This document shows positions 7,515-16,800 of a stretch of 64,000 nucleotides of DNA, piece after piece (position 1 is the first letter of the stretch; every line of letters starts with the position of its first letter). This stretch comes from Ilumatobacter fluminis (GTDB taxonomy: Bacteria > Actinomycetota > Acidimicrobiia > Acidimicrobiales > Ilumatobacteraceae): positions 3,380,001 through 3,444,000 of the forward strand of contig NZ_SOAU01000001.1 in the NCBI RefSeq assembly GCF_004364865.1. Direction: 5' to 3'. Under the pieces are notes generated by a model. The model worked only from the letters and a program-made list of their open reading frames with translations, was not told the DNA's origin and searched no databases. The position numbers were made by a program, and so were the translations under genes.

Positions 7515-8479
7515 CAGAGGCCGGCGCGAGCCTTGAGCGGCTCCCACCAGTCGCGGTGCGTGCGGTACCAGTCGACCGTGTGCTCGAGGCCCTGGTCGAA
7601 GTCGCGTTCGAGCGTCCAGCCGAGCGCCGAGATCTTGTCGATGTCGACCGAGTAGCGGCGGTCGTGCCCGAGGCGGTCGGGGACCCATTCGATGGCACTC
7701 TCGTCGCGTCCGGTCAGGGCGAGCAGCCGCTCGGTGATGTCGCGGTTGGTGACCTCGTTGTGGGCGCCGATGTTGTACACCTCGCCGACCTCGCCGCGCT
7801 CGAGCACCAGGTGGGCGGCGCGGTTGTGGTCTTCGACGTGGATCCAGTCGCGGATGTTGCCGCCGTCGCCCATCAACGGCACCGTCTTGCCGTCGAGCAG
7901 ATTCGTCGTGAAGAGCGGGATCAGTTTCTCGGGGAACTGGTACGGCCCGTAGTTGTTCGAGCACCGCGTCACCACGACGGGGAGCCCGTAGGTGGTGTGA
8001 TAGCTGAGCGCGAGCAGGTCGGAGCCCGCCTTGGCCGCCGAGTAGGGAGACCGCGGCGTGAGCAGGTCGCCCTCGGCGAACGAGCCCTCCTCGATCGAGC
8101 CGTAGGTTTCGTCGGTGGAGATGTGCAGGAACCGTTGCACGTCGCTCCGGCGGGCGATGTCGCACAGCACGTTCGTGCCGAAGACGTTGGTGTGCACGAA
8201 CGCATACGGGTCGCTGATCGAGCGGTCGACGTGGGTCTCGGCGGCGAAGTGCACGACGGCGTCGTGACCGGGCAGGTGTTCGGTGACCGCATCCTGGTCG
8301 CAGATGTCGCCCTGGACGAACCGACACCGACGGTCGTCGACGACATCGTCGAGCGAGGCCCGGTTGCCGGCATAGGTGAGCTTGTCGAACACCGTGATCT
8401 CGTGGTCGCTGTTCGCCAGCACCCATCGCACGTAGTTCGATCCGATGAAACCGGCGGCGCCGGTCACGAAGAGTTTCAC
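7514..8479 (-). CDS. rfbB: dTDP-glucose 4,6-dehydratase
   Basis: This 321-residue extended SDR converts dTDP-glucose to dTDP-4-keto-6-deoxyglucose, the second step of dTDP-rhamnose synthesis. It shows GAAGFIGSNYVRWVL for NAD binding, HISTDETYGSI with the Asp-Glu pair used in dehydration, and YSAAK as YxxxK. NNYGPYQFPEKLIPLF and RDWIHVEDH are RmlB hallmarks. The GTG start at 8479 gives a GTGA overlap with the rfbC stop; longer readings up to 8638 would run inside rfbC and are rejected. It lies between rfbC and rfbD in the rhamnose operon. Confidence 0.95.
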   Translation of the reverse strand: MKLFVTGAAGFIGSNYVRWVLANSDHEITVFDKLTYAGNRASLDDVVDDRRCRFVQGDICDQDAVTEHLPGHDAVVHFAAETHVDRSISDPYAFVHTNVFGTNVLCDIARRSDVQRFLHISTDETYGSIEEGSFAEGDLLTPRSPYSAAKAGSDLLALSYHTTYGLPVVVTRCSNNYGPYQFPEKLIPLFTTNLLDGKTVPLMGDGGNIRDWIHVEDHNRAAHLVLERGEVGEVYNIGAHNEVTNRDITERLLALTGRDESAIEWVPDRLGHDRRYSVDIDKISALGWTLERDFDQGLEHTVDWYRTHRDWWEPLKARAGL

Positions 8480-9051
8480 GTCGTCTCCTCCGAATGGTTC
8501 GCGAGCACGTCGGCGAGCGACGGCGCCGACCGATCCTTGACCGACACCTGCATCGGGTCGTCCGGGTCGACGGCGATCGGCCAGTCGACGCCGGCGTCGA
8601 GTGGGCTGCACGCCTGCCCGGCCATGCCGGGCTGCCATTCGGCGTCGAAGCAGTAGACGTACTGGCAGCCATCGCTGGTGGCCTGGAAGCCGTTGGCGAC
8701 ACCCGACGGGACGAGCACCTGTACACCCGGCCGGAGCGCGACCGTGACCGAGGCTCCACGGGTGGCCGACTCGGGCCGCAGGTCGACGTAGGCCCCGTAG
8801 GCGGAACCGGCGGCGACCGACACGAGCTTCGTCATCGATTCGGCGTGCAGACCGCGAATCGCACCGAGCCGGGTCTCGGTCACGTTGATCTGGCCGAACG
8901 GGGCGAGGGCGACACCGGCCGACTCGAACGCCGAGCGCCGGAACAGCTCGCGGATCGTGCCGCGTTCGTCGGTCACTTGCTTGGGGGTGACGACGAACAG
9001 GCCGTCGATGTCGGTGGGCGCGACGGCGAAGTCGACGATCTGCACACTCAT
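8476..9051 (-). CDS. rfbC: dTDP-4-dehydrorhamnose 3,5-epimerase
   Basis: A 191-residue RmlC cupin that epimerises C3 and C5 of dTDP-4-keto-6-deoxyglucose. DERGTIRELFR, INVTETRLGAIRGLH with the catalytic His, and the GVDWP segment with the catalytic Asp are present. The usual VPxGxAHGF motif reads VPSGVANGFQ, so the second conserved His is Asn here, and QYVYCF follows with the Tyr. RfbC starts 13 bp after rfbA and overlaps rfbB by GTGA. Operon position makes the pathway assignment firm even with the substitution, which may alter substrate contacts. Confidence 0.92.
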   Translation of the reverse strand: MSVQIVDFAVAPTDIDGLFVVTPKQVTDERGTIRELFRRSAFESAGVALAPFGQINVTETRLGAIRGLHAESMTKLVSVAAGSAYGAYVDLRPESATRGASVTVALRPGVQVLVPSGVANGFQATSDGCQYVYCFDAEWQPGMAGQACSPLDAGVDWPIAVDPDDPMQVSVKDRSAPSLADVLANHSEETT

Positions 9052-9064
9052 GATTCGAACGGCT

Positions 9065-10144
9065 TCACTCGACGTCGATCTGGCAGTGGTCGCCGATCAT
9101 CAGCCGGAGGGCCCGCGGCTTGCGAGCCGAGCGGCGGACCGAGGCGTCGGAACCGATCAGGCTGTCCTCGAGTCGGGCGATGTCGACGACCGACGAGTCG
9201 TCCATCAGCACCGAGTGCTCGACCTCGGATCGCTCGACGACGCAGTTCGCACCGATGGCCGAGAACGGGCCGACGAACGAGTCGACGATGCGCGCCCCGG
9301 CGCCGATCGCCACCGGGCCGCGCACGGTCGAGTTCACGATCTCGGCACCCTCGGCGATCACGACCCGCCCCTCGACGGACGAGGCCTCGTCGACGGAGCC
9401 GTCGATACGGCGTTCCATCCGCTCGAGGATCAGACGGTTCGCCTCGAGCAACGGCGTCAGCTTGCCGGTGTCGATCCACCATCCCTCGAGCAACTCACAG
9501 CGCACCCGCTCACCCTGGTCGAGCAGCCACTGGATCGCATCGGTGATCTCCAGCTCGCCGCGACCCGACGGTTCGATCGCCGCGACCGCGTCGTGGATGC
9601 GAGCAGTGAACAGGTACACACCGACGAGCGCGAGGTCGGACGGCGGGTCGGCCGGCTTCTCGACGAGCTGGACGACGTGACCGTCGGCGTCGAGCGTCGC
9701 GATACCGAATCGGTGCGGGTCGGGCACCTTCTTGAGGAGGATCTGGGCCTCGGGCGGCTGGTCGGCGGAGCGAGCGGCCTCGAACGCCGACACGAAGGCG
9801 GCGAGGTCTTGTTCGAGCAGGTTGTCGCCGAGGTACATGACGAAGTCGTCGTCGCCGAGGAACTCGCGTGCGATCAGCACGCAGTGGGCGAGCCCGAGCG
9901 GCGCGTCCTGGGGGATGTAGGTGATCTCGGCCCCGAACTGCGATCCGTCGCCCAGCCCGGCCATCACCTCGTCTCGGGTGTCGCCGACGATCACGCCGAT
10001 CTCGGTGATCCCGGCCGCCACCATCGACTCGATGCCGTAGAACAGGATCGGCTTGTTCGCCACCGGAACGAGCTGTTTGGCACGGGTGTGGGTGATCGGG
10101 CGCAGGCGCGTGCCGGCACCGCCGGCGAGGACGAGGGCCTTCAT
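9065..10144 (-). CDS. rfbA: Glucose-1-phosphate thymidylyltransferase, long form
   Basis: A 359-residue RmlA-type enzyme making dTDP-glucose from glucose-1-phosphate and dTTP. It begins MKALVLAGGAGTRLRPIT (signature loop), then AKQLVPVANKPILFYGIE, MYLGDNLLE at the metal site, and GWWIDTGK, which contacts the sugar. At about 290 residues this family normally ends; here residues ~250-345 add a left-handed beta-helix with repeats such as SSVEGRVVIAEGAEIVNSTV, as in the long StrD-like forms. It is the first gene of rfbA-C-B-D. The ATG at 10144 is seven bases after TAGACT, a -10 that shares its TAG with the stop of the LCP gene. Confidence 0.95.
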   Translation of the reverse strand: MKALVLAGGAGTRLRPITHTRAKQLVPVANKPILFYGIESMVAAGITEIGVIVGDTRDEVMAGLGDGSQFGAEITYIPQDAPLGLAHCVLIAREFLGDDDFVMYLGDNLLEQDLAAFVSAFEAARSADQPPEAQILLKKVPDPHRFGIATLDADGHVVQLVEKPADPPSDLALVGVYLFTARIHDAVAAIEPSGRGELEITDAIQWLLDQGERVRCELLEGWWIDTGKLTPLLEANRLILERMERRIDGSVDEASSVEGRVVIAEGAEIVNSTVRGPVAIGAGARIVDSFVGPFSAIGANCVVERSEVEHSVLMDDSSVVDIARLEDSLIGSDASVRRSARKPRALRLMIGDHCQIDVE

Positions 10145-10151
10145 GGCGGCG

Positions 10152-10157
10152 AGTCTA
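10152..10157 (-). promoter_or_regulatory. -10 element of the rfb operon, overlapping LCP stop codon
   Basis: The minus strand reads TAGACT, CGCCGCC, then the rfbA ATG. The TAG of this hexamer is the stop codon of the upstream LCP gene (10155-10157). A leaderless rfbA transcript is predicted. Confidence 0.6.
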
Positions 10158-11210
10158 CGTAGTCTCGTACTCGGTCGGAGCGGGACCGATGCCGCGGAAG
10201 TAGTCGAGGACCTCCTGCGATCCGCCGTCGAGTTCGACCACCGAGTTGCCCGAGATCGTGGTCGGGTTGACCGGGATCCGGTACGTGTGCATGCCCTCTT
10301 GGACCGCCGCACGCAAGGTCTCGGCGGCGTCGAACGGGTCGAGGCGTCCGTCGATCCGCACCGACTCGGCGACCGACTCGACGAGGTCGCCCGAACCGAA
10401 CGGGGACGATTGCAGTTCGCTGAGCGCGCCGTCGACCGCAGCCCGCATGAACAGCTGTTGCCGTTCGATCCGACCGAGATCGGCGCGGGGGTCGATCACC
10501 CACTGCGAACCGTCCCACTCCTCGTAGTAGCGGCTGCGGGCGTAGGCGAGCGCCATCACGCCGTCGAGCGTCTGACAGCCGACGTCGAGCTTCAGCCCGC
10601 TGTGGGTGTCGCGGGCCGCGTTGCCGACGCACAGCTCGACGCCGCCGATCTCGTCGATGATGTCCTTGAAGCCGACGAAGTCGACCTCGACGTAATGGTG
10701 GATCGGAATGCCCAACTCGTACGAGATGGTCTTGGCCAGCCGCTCCGGTCCTTCGTTGTAGGCCGAGTTGATGCGCTGGCTCCGACCAGTGTCGGCGATC
10801 TCGACCCACAGGTCGCGCGGGATGCTGGTGAGTGCGACGCCGCCGTTCGCCTCCTGGCGGAGGATCATGATCGTGTCCGAACGTCGACCGCCCACCTGGC
10901 CCTCGTCACCGACGATGCCGAAGTCCTCGTCGTCGCTGCTGACGCCTTCGCGGCTGTCGGAGCCGACGAGGAGGTAGTTGAGCGCCGGGTAGGTGATGGT
11001 GTCGACGACGCCGTCGCCGTCGATGTCGGAGTCCCCCTCGCCCGGGAGCGGGGCCAGCACACCGTCGAGGCCGGCGACGACCTCGACGTCGGCGACGCGC
11101 TCGTCCGCGGCACGCACGATACCCCAGACCCCGGCGCCGGCGACCGCTGTGGCGACCACGAGCATGGCCGGGAGCGGCGAACGACGGCGACGGCGGGGGG
11201 ATTCCGTCAT
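10155..11210 (-). CDS. LytR-CpsA-Psr (LCP) family glycopolymer transferase
   Basis: LCP proteins move glycopolymers from a lipid carrier to peptidoglycan outside the membrane. A short Arg-rich cytoplasmic stretch precedes a signal-anchor helix (residues ~14-34 from this start). The extracytoplasmic LCP domain has NYLLVGSDSRE, RRSDTIMIL, TSIPRDLWVEI and QRINSAYNEGP, which hold the conserved Asp and Arg residues that bind the pyrophosphate. An acidic DSDIDGDGVVDT segment between anchor and domain looks like a calcium-type loop. I place the start at ATG 11210; GTG 11234 (359 residues) is an alternative. Its position beside the rhamnose operon suggests attachment of a rhamnose-containing wall polymer. 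Confidence 0.92.
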   Translation of the reverse strand: MTESPRRRRRSPLPAMLVVATAVAGAGVWGIVRAADERVADVEVVAGLDGVLAPLPGEGDSDIDGDGVVDTITYPALNYLLVGSDSREGVSSDDEDFGIVGDEGQVGGRRSDTIMILRQEANGGVALTSIPRDLWVEIADTGRSQRINSAYNEGPERLAKTISYELGIPIHHYVEVDFVGFKDIIDEIGGVELCVGNAARDTHSGLKLDVGCQTLDGVMALAYARSRYYEEWDGSQWVIDPRADLGRIERQQLFMRAAVDGALSELQSSPFGSGDLVESVAESVRIDGRLDPFDAAETLRAAVQEGMHTYRIPVNPTTISGNSVVELDGGSQEVLDYFRGIGPAPTEYETT

Positions 11211-11266
11211 GGGCTGATCTGACACTCTCACCACGCTATCTGCGCAGCGAGTCGGGACCCGGTCAC

Positions 11267-11290
11267 GCTCCGACGCCGCCGGGGCGGAGC
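11267..11290 (-). terminator. Possible hairpin terminator after birA
   Basis: Arms GCTCCG and CGGAGC, with GC-rich bases between, lie just past the birA stop. No T-run is present. Confidence 0.3.
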
Positions 11291-11300
11291 CGACGTCGAC

Positions 11301-11999
11301 TCAGTCGGGCCTCAGGTGGACGATGTCGCCCACGTCGACGTGGTGGCTGATCGCACACTCGTCGACCACGATCAACCGCCCGTCGTCGTCGACCTCGATC
11401 GCCGTCCCGACGAGTTCGTCGGCCGGGCGGATCACACGGACCCGCTGCCCCAACGTCGCCAGCTCGGCGCGATAGGTGTCGCCGATGTCGGCGGGGAGTT
11501 CGTCGAACGCCGTCAGGACGCTCAGCAGGAACGTGCCGGGGTCGATGTCGCCGAGCCGAACCGCTCCCTCGGGAGCCCAGCCCAGGTTGACGCCGGTTCC
11601 GACCACGACCGCCCCGTTCTCGGCGCGTTGGGCGAGGACCCCGGCGAGCTTCTGCCCGTCGACGACGACGTCGTTCGGCCATTTGAGGCGGGCATCGACA
11701 CCGGTCTCCGCACGCGCCGCCCGTGCGACCGCGAGCCCGACACGTCGGACCAGTTCGCCCGGGTCGGACGCCTCGCGGAACAGGAGCGAGACGAGGAGGT
11801 TCGCTCCGGGCGGGGCGTCCCACTTGCGGTCGAGTCGGCCCTTGCCGGCGGTCTGGTGACCGGTGCGGAGCACCGTCCGGTCGGGCGCCGTGCCGGCCTC
11901 GGCGAGGAGGTCGGTGTTGGTGCTGCCGGTCTCGGGGACGGAGCGAATCGTCCATGCGGCAGCGCCGGGATCGCTCCGGAAATGGTCCGCGGTGCTCAC
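11301..11999 (-). CDS. birA: Biotin--[acetyl-CoA-carboxylase] ligase, no HTH domain
   Basis: A 232-residue class I biotin protein ligase that makes biotinyl-AMP and transfers biotin to carrier lysines. It has ETGSTNTDLL, then TAGKGRLDRKWDAPP, a variant of the GRGRxGRxW biotinyl-AMP loop, KWPNDVVVDGQKLAGVL with the active-site Lys, and VVVGTGVNLGW. The small C-terminal domain is present; the N-terminal DNA-binding domain of E. coli BirA is absent, so it should not act as a repressor. The GTG at 11999 starts 19 bp from the oppositely oriented carboxylase, its likely substrate. CAATGT (12007-12012, minus) lies seven bases upstream. Confidence 0.93.
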   Translation of the reverse strand: MSTADHFRSDPGAAAWTIRSVPETGSTNTDLLAEAGTAPDRTVLRTGHQTAGKGRLDRKWDAPPGANLLVSLLFREASDPGELVRRVGLAVARAARAETGVDARLKWPNDVVVDGQKLAGVLAQRAENGAVVVGTGVNLGWAPEGAVRLGDIDPGTFLLSVLTAFDELPADIGDTYRAELATLGQRVRVIRPADELVGTAIEVDDDGRLIVVDECAISHHVDVGDIVHLRPD

Positions 12000-12005
12000 A
12001 GCACC

Positions 12006-12012
12006 TACATTG
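12006..12012. promoter_or_regulatory. Overlapping divergent -10 elements for birA and accA
   Basis: The plus strand has TACATT (12006-12011), seven bases before the carboxylase GTG at 12019. The minus strand has CAATGT (12012-12007), seven bases before the birA GTG at 11999. Five base pairs are shared and both messages would be leaderless. Confidence 0.55.
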
Positions 12013-12018
12013 GCATCC

Positions 12019-13776
12019 GTGCTGCAGAAGATCCTGATCGCCAACCGCGGCGAGATCGCCGTCCGTGTCATCCGAGCCGCCCGAGAGATGGGCATCGCCA
12101 CCGTGGCGGTGTACTCCGAACTCGATCGGAACGCCCTGCACGTGCGTCTCGCCGACGAGGCCTACGCCCTCGGCGGCCAGACCGCTGCCGAGAGCTACCT
12201 GAACACCGAGGCGATCCTCGACGCGATCCGCGAGAGCGGCGCCGACGCCGTCCACCCCGGCTACGGCTTCTTCTCGGAGAACGCCGACTTCGCTCGGGCG
12301 ATCACCGAACTGGGCGTCGCCTGGATCGGCCCACCACCCGAGGCGATCGACGAGATGGGCGACAAGGTGTCGTCGCGTCTCGCCGCCGAGCGCGGTGGCG
12401 CACCGATCGTGCCCGGCACCACCGAGTTCGCCCAGGGCCCCGACGAGATTCGTGACTTCGGCAACTCCCACGGCTGGCCGGTCTGCATCAAGGCGGCGTT
12501 CGGCGGCGGCGGCCGCGGCATGAAGGTCGTGAACTCCGCCGACGAGGTCGACGACGCGATGGCCTCGGCGCAGCGCGAGGCGAAGTCGTTCTTCGGCCGC
12601 GACGAGGTGTACGTCGAGCGCTACCTGACCTGGCCGCGCCACGTCGAGGTCCAGCTCGTCGGCGACCAGCACGGCAACTGCGTCTGGGTCTCGACCCGTG
12701 ACTGCTCGGCCCAGCGCCGCCACCAGAAGCTCATCGAGGAGGCCCCGGCCCCCGGCCTCCCCCACGGTGTCGAGGAAGCGATGGGCGAGGCGGCGGTCAA
12801 GGCCGCCAAGGCCGTCGGCTACTACAACGCCGGCACGGTCGAGTTCATCTACCAGGACGGCGAGTTCTTCTTCCTCGAGATGAACACCCGGCTCCAGGTC
12901 GAGCACCCGGTCACCGAGGTCATCACCGGCATCGACCTCGTCGAGTGGCAGATCCGCGTCGCCGCAGGCGAAGCGCTGCCGATGACCCAGGAGCAGGTAC
13001 GCGCCCGCCAGGACGGTCATGCGATCGAGATCCGGATCAACGCCGAAGACCCGGCCGAGGGCAAGTTCCTGCCGTCGCCCGGCCCGATCTCCAAGCTGGT
13101 CGCCCCCGACGGATTCGGCGTCCGCTTCGACTCCGGCTACGAGTCGGGTGACGAGATCAGCCAGTACTACGACAACCTCGTCGGCAAGCTGATCGTGTGG
13201 GGACGCGACCGCGACGTCGCTATCCGCCGCACGCTCCGCGCTCTCGAAGAACTCGTGGTCGAGGGCGTCGCCACCACGATCCCCGCCGACATCGCGATCC
13301 TCGAGCATCCCGACTTCGTCGCCGTCGAGCACTCGACGAAGTGGGTCGAGCAGACCCTCGACCTGACCGGCGTCACGGCGACGCCGGCCGCTCCGGCCGA
13401 CGACGACGCCGAGCCGCTCGTCGAGCGGTCCACGACCGTCGAGGTCAACGGCAAGCGGTTCGCCGTGAAGATGTGGGTGCCCGAGACGGTCGGCGTCGCC
13501 GCGGCACCGGCGAAGGCCAAGAAGAAGCGCGCCGCATCGGGCGCCGGCGGCAGCGCCGCCGGTTCCGGCCAGGTGGCCGTGCCGATGCAGGGCACCATCG
13601 TCAAGGTGCTGGTCGAGGTCGGCCAGGAGGTCACCACTGGCCAGGGCGTCGTGGTCCTCGAGGCGATGAAGATGGAGAACCAGATCAACGCCGACAAGGA
13701 CGGCACGATCGCCGAGATCAAGGTCTCGCCGGGCGACACCGTCGGCGGCGGCGACGTCGTCGTCGTGATCGAGTAG
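12019..13776 (+). CDS. accA: Acetyl/propionyl-CoA carboxylase alpha subunit (biotin carboxylase + BCCP)
   Basis: A 585-residue subunit that carboxylates its own biotin with ATP and bicarbonate. The biotin carboxylase domain (~1-450) opens QKILIANRGEIAVRVIRAA, and has the Gly-rich ATP loop FGGGGRGMKVV and EMNTRLQVEHPVTE at the active site. After an Ala/Lys linker, the C-terminal BCCP domain has EAMKMEN with biotinyl Lys551, 34 residues from the end as is usual. The gene symbol follows actinobacterial usage. Its carboxyltransferase beta subunit is not in the window. GTG 12019 is chosen because TACATT lies exactly seven bases upstream. The divergent ligase birA should biotinylate it. Confidence 0.95.
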   Translation: MLQKILIANRGEIAVRVIRAAREMGIATVAVYSELDRNALHVRLADEAYALGGQTAAESYLNTEAILDAIRESGADAVHPGYGFFSENADFARAITELGVAWIGPPPEAIDEMGDKVSSRLAAERGGAPIVPGTTEFAQGPDEIRDFGNSHGWPVCIKAAFGGGGRGMKVVNSADEVDDAMASAQREAKSFFGRDEVYVERYLTWPRHVEVQLVGDQHGNCVWVSTRDCSAQRRHQKLIEEAPAPGLPHGVEEAMGEAAVKAAKAVGYYNAGTVEFIYQDGEFFFLEMNTRLQVEHPVTEVITGIDLVEWQIRVAAGEALPMTQEQVRARQDGHAIEIRINAEDPAEGKFLPSPGPISKLVAPDGFGVRFDSGYESGDEISQYYDNLVGKLIVWGRDRDVAIRRTLRALEELVVEGVATTIPADIAILEHPDFVAVEHSTKWVEQTLDLTGVTATPAAPADDDAEPLVERSTTVEVNGKRFAVKMWVPETVGVAAAPAKAKKKRAASGAGGSAAGSGQVAVPMQGTIVKVLVEVGQEVTTGQGVVVLEAMKMENQINADKDGTIAEIKVSPGDTVGGGDVVVVIE

Positions 13777-13803
13777 TCCGGCGCTGGTCGATCGGTCGGT
13801 CGG

Positions 13804-16800
13804 TCAGACCGGTAGATCGAGGCCGAACATCGAGCTCTGACCGCCCTCGGCCATGAACTCGTCGAGCGGCAGCGCCAACAGGTCGTGGGCCGGCATGGCC
13901 GGCGCGAACAGCCATCCCTGGGCGAAGTCGCAGCCGAGCGACCGGAGCAGTTCGAACTGGCCCTCCGTCTCGACGCCCTCGGCCACGACGCGCAGCGTCA
14001 GCGCGGCGCTCATGTCGATGATCGCCTTGACGAGGGCCCGGTCGGCCGCGTCCGATTCGATCCGAGCGACGAAGCTCCGGTCGATCTTGACGACGTCGAC
14101 CGGGAAGGCGTGGAGGCGTGCCAACGACGAATGCCCGGTGCCGAAGTCGTCCACCGACACGCCGAGTCCGTCGAAACGCTTGACGGCCCGCACCGACTCG
14201 AGCGCCCGTTCGTAGTTGGCGTCGACGATCTCTCCTTCGACCACCTCGAGGGTGAGGCGGTCGGGCTCGAGCCCGGATCGTGCGAGCTCGTCGCCGAGGA
14301 CGTCGACGATGCTCCCGTCGACGAGTTGGGGCGTCGCGACATTGACCGACACCCGCGGTCGTTCCCCGTTCGGGCCCACCCATCGGCACGCATCGTCCAT
14401 CGCCCGTCCGAGGATGACCCGGCCGAGTTCGCCTACCAGTCCGGCCTGTTCGGCCACCGGGATGAAGTCGGCCGGCGAGACGACGCCGCCACCTGGACGT
14501 TCCCACCGCGCCAGCGCCTCTGCGCCGACGATCCGGCGGTCGGCGATGCGCACGATCGGCTGGTACCACGGCACGATCTGGCCCTGCCGAAGCGCGTGAC
14601 GGAGATCGGCTTCGATGCGGACGCGGTCGACGGACCGCTCACGGTCGGTCAGCGAGAACTGACGGCGACAGCCGCCACCCGCCGCCGACGCTCCACGGCT
14701 TGCGGTCGCTGCGTTGGCGAGCAGGACGTCGGGTGTGACGCCCGGTGCAGAGTGCGCTTCGCCGATGCTCGCCGTGACGAACAACTCGCTCCCGTCGATC
14801 CACAGCGGTCGGGCGACTTCTCGCTGCACGGCGTCGGCGACCGTCTCCGGGTCGCTGGTCGGCCCGTGTGGGAACGCCAGCACGAACTCGTCGCCACCGG
14901 CACGGGCGACGGACCCTCCGGTCGGGCACACGGCGGCCAGACGTCGACCGATCTCGACGAGGGCGTCGTCGCCTGCCTGGTGGCCCAACGAGTCGTTGAT
15001 CTGGCCGAACCGGTCGAGACCGATGTGGAACACGACCACGCCGTCTCCGGTCGCCCGGGCGGCGACCAGCAGCTGGCCGACGCGGTCGGTGACCAGTTCC
15101 CGGTTCGGGAGGCCGGTCAGTTGGTCGTGGAGCGAACGGTGTCGCAGCTCCGTGTGAGCGGTGTCGCGAGCCGCTGCGGATGCGACCATCGTCGCCAGGG
15201 CCTCGACGAATCGGATGTCGTCGTCGTCGAGCGTCGCCGGCGCGGGGACTTCGAGGTCGATGACACCCCACACGCCCCGTTCAGCCGAGACAGGGATGCA
15301 TGCGCCGATCGTCGCCGGCTCGTCGTCGTGGTCGGCCGGTTCGACCGTGATCAGGCTCGTGCTCACCGTCGCAACGGCACGGTTGACCTGGTCGTCGGTC
15401 GAGGCACGACGTCCACTCCCCAGAGAGGCGACCGACCGGAGGCGGTGCCCCACCGGGTCGCGTTGGAGCACGCGGCATGCAGCGAGGCCGACGTCGTCCG
15501 CGATCACGTCGAGCGCGTCCCACACGACCGCGTCGAGGGTGGAGGCGGCGAGCGTTCGTCGACCGAAGTCGACGAGCTTGGTGCTGCGTTCGGCGTGGCG
15601 ACGGAGAGCTTCGTCGGCTCGACGGCGTTCGGTCACGTCGAGTGCCACACCGGTCAGCGACACGAGCCGGCCGGAGTCGTCTCGCCGACCTCGGCCCCGG
15701 GTTTCGACCGCGAGCGAATCGTCGCCGTCGGATCGAGCCGTCACGAACTCGACGGCCTCGGCCGACGTCTCGTCGCTGATCTTGTGGAGCTGATCGACGA
15801 GGAGCGATCGCGCCGTCGGCGACACCGACTGCAGGAACTCGTCGAACGTCTCGGTGCCTTCGGCCGCGCGGTCGAGCATCTGGTCGAGGCCGCGCGACGT
15901 CCAGACCCGATCACCGACGACGTCGAACTCCCAGATGCCGGCGCCGGCGGCCTCGAGCGCCTCTTCGTACCGGTCGGCTCGCTCGCTTGCGAGACGCTCC
16001 TGACGCTGCAGATCTCGCTGCAGTGCGGCCGACTCGACCTGGAACGCGATGGCACGCAACAGGATGGCCACGGTCCCGATCAGGCCGAGCGCGACCAACG
16101 ACGGCTCCGTGTGCAACACGCCGTGTCGCAGCTCGATCCACACCATGAACCCGACGGCCGCCACCGCGATCACCACGGCGGTCCAGCCGGCGTCGCCCGA
16201 CCACACCCGCGGGACGTGGACGTCGACCGGCGCCCTGATGGCGAAGGCGAACACGAGCCATGCCGCCACCCAGAGACTCGGCGCCAACCAGACCGATTCG
16301 GCGGTCGCGCCGAACTCGAGCGCGGCGCCGGCAAACTCGGCGAGCACCATCAGACCCGTCGCTGCGGTGCACCATGCGATCGGGTGACGCCAGCGAGGTG
16401 TCACCCGGCCGAGGGTGTCGGCCACCAGGCCGAAGGTGAGCAGTGCCACCGCCGGATGGAAGACGAAGTCGATGACGCCGCCCTCGTTGCCAGGGTCGTC
16501 GAGCCACAGCAACCGAAGGCCGGCTGCGACCGTCGACGTCGCGACCAGGATCATGACGATGTCGAGCAGGGCTCGCACGTGTCGGACGCGCGCACCGTCG
16601 ATCGGCAGCACGAGGAAGGCAGCGATGATGAGGAAGTGGGCGGTGATCTCGAGGACGGCGACGGTCGTCTCCACCCCGCTCGGCGAACGCACCTCGCCCA
16701 CTGCCTCGATCAGATTGGCGAAGGCCCACACGATGGCACCCGAGCCGAGCAACGCCGATGCACGACCGGACCGACCGGCCGTTCTCGTCCGACCGAGGGC

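Noticed and set aside
1-11234. A secondary-metabolite (deoxysugar antibiotic) cluster because of rfbABCD and glycosyltransferases
   Set aside because: There is no polyketide synthase, NRPS or tailoring gene; the LCP protein and GT4 enzymes fit a wall or surface polysaccharide.
11263-13332. Long minus-strand open frame through the carboxylase gene and birA
   Set aside because: It crosses two well-supported genes in wrong frames.
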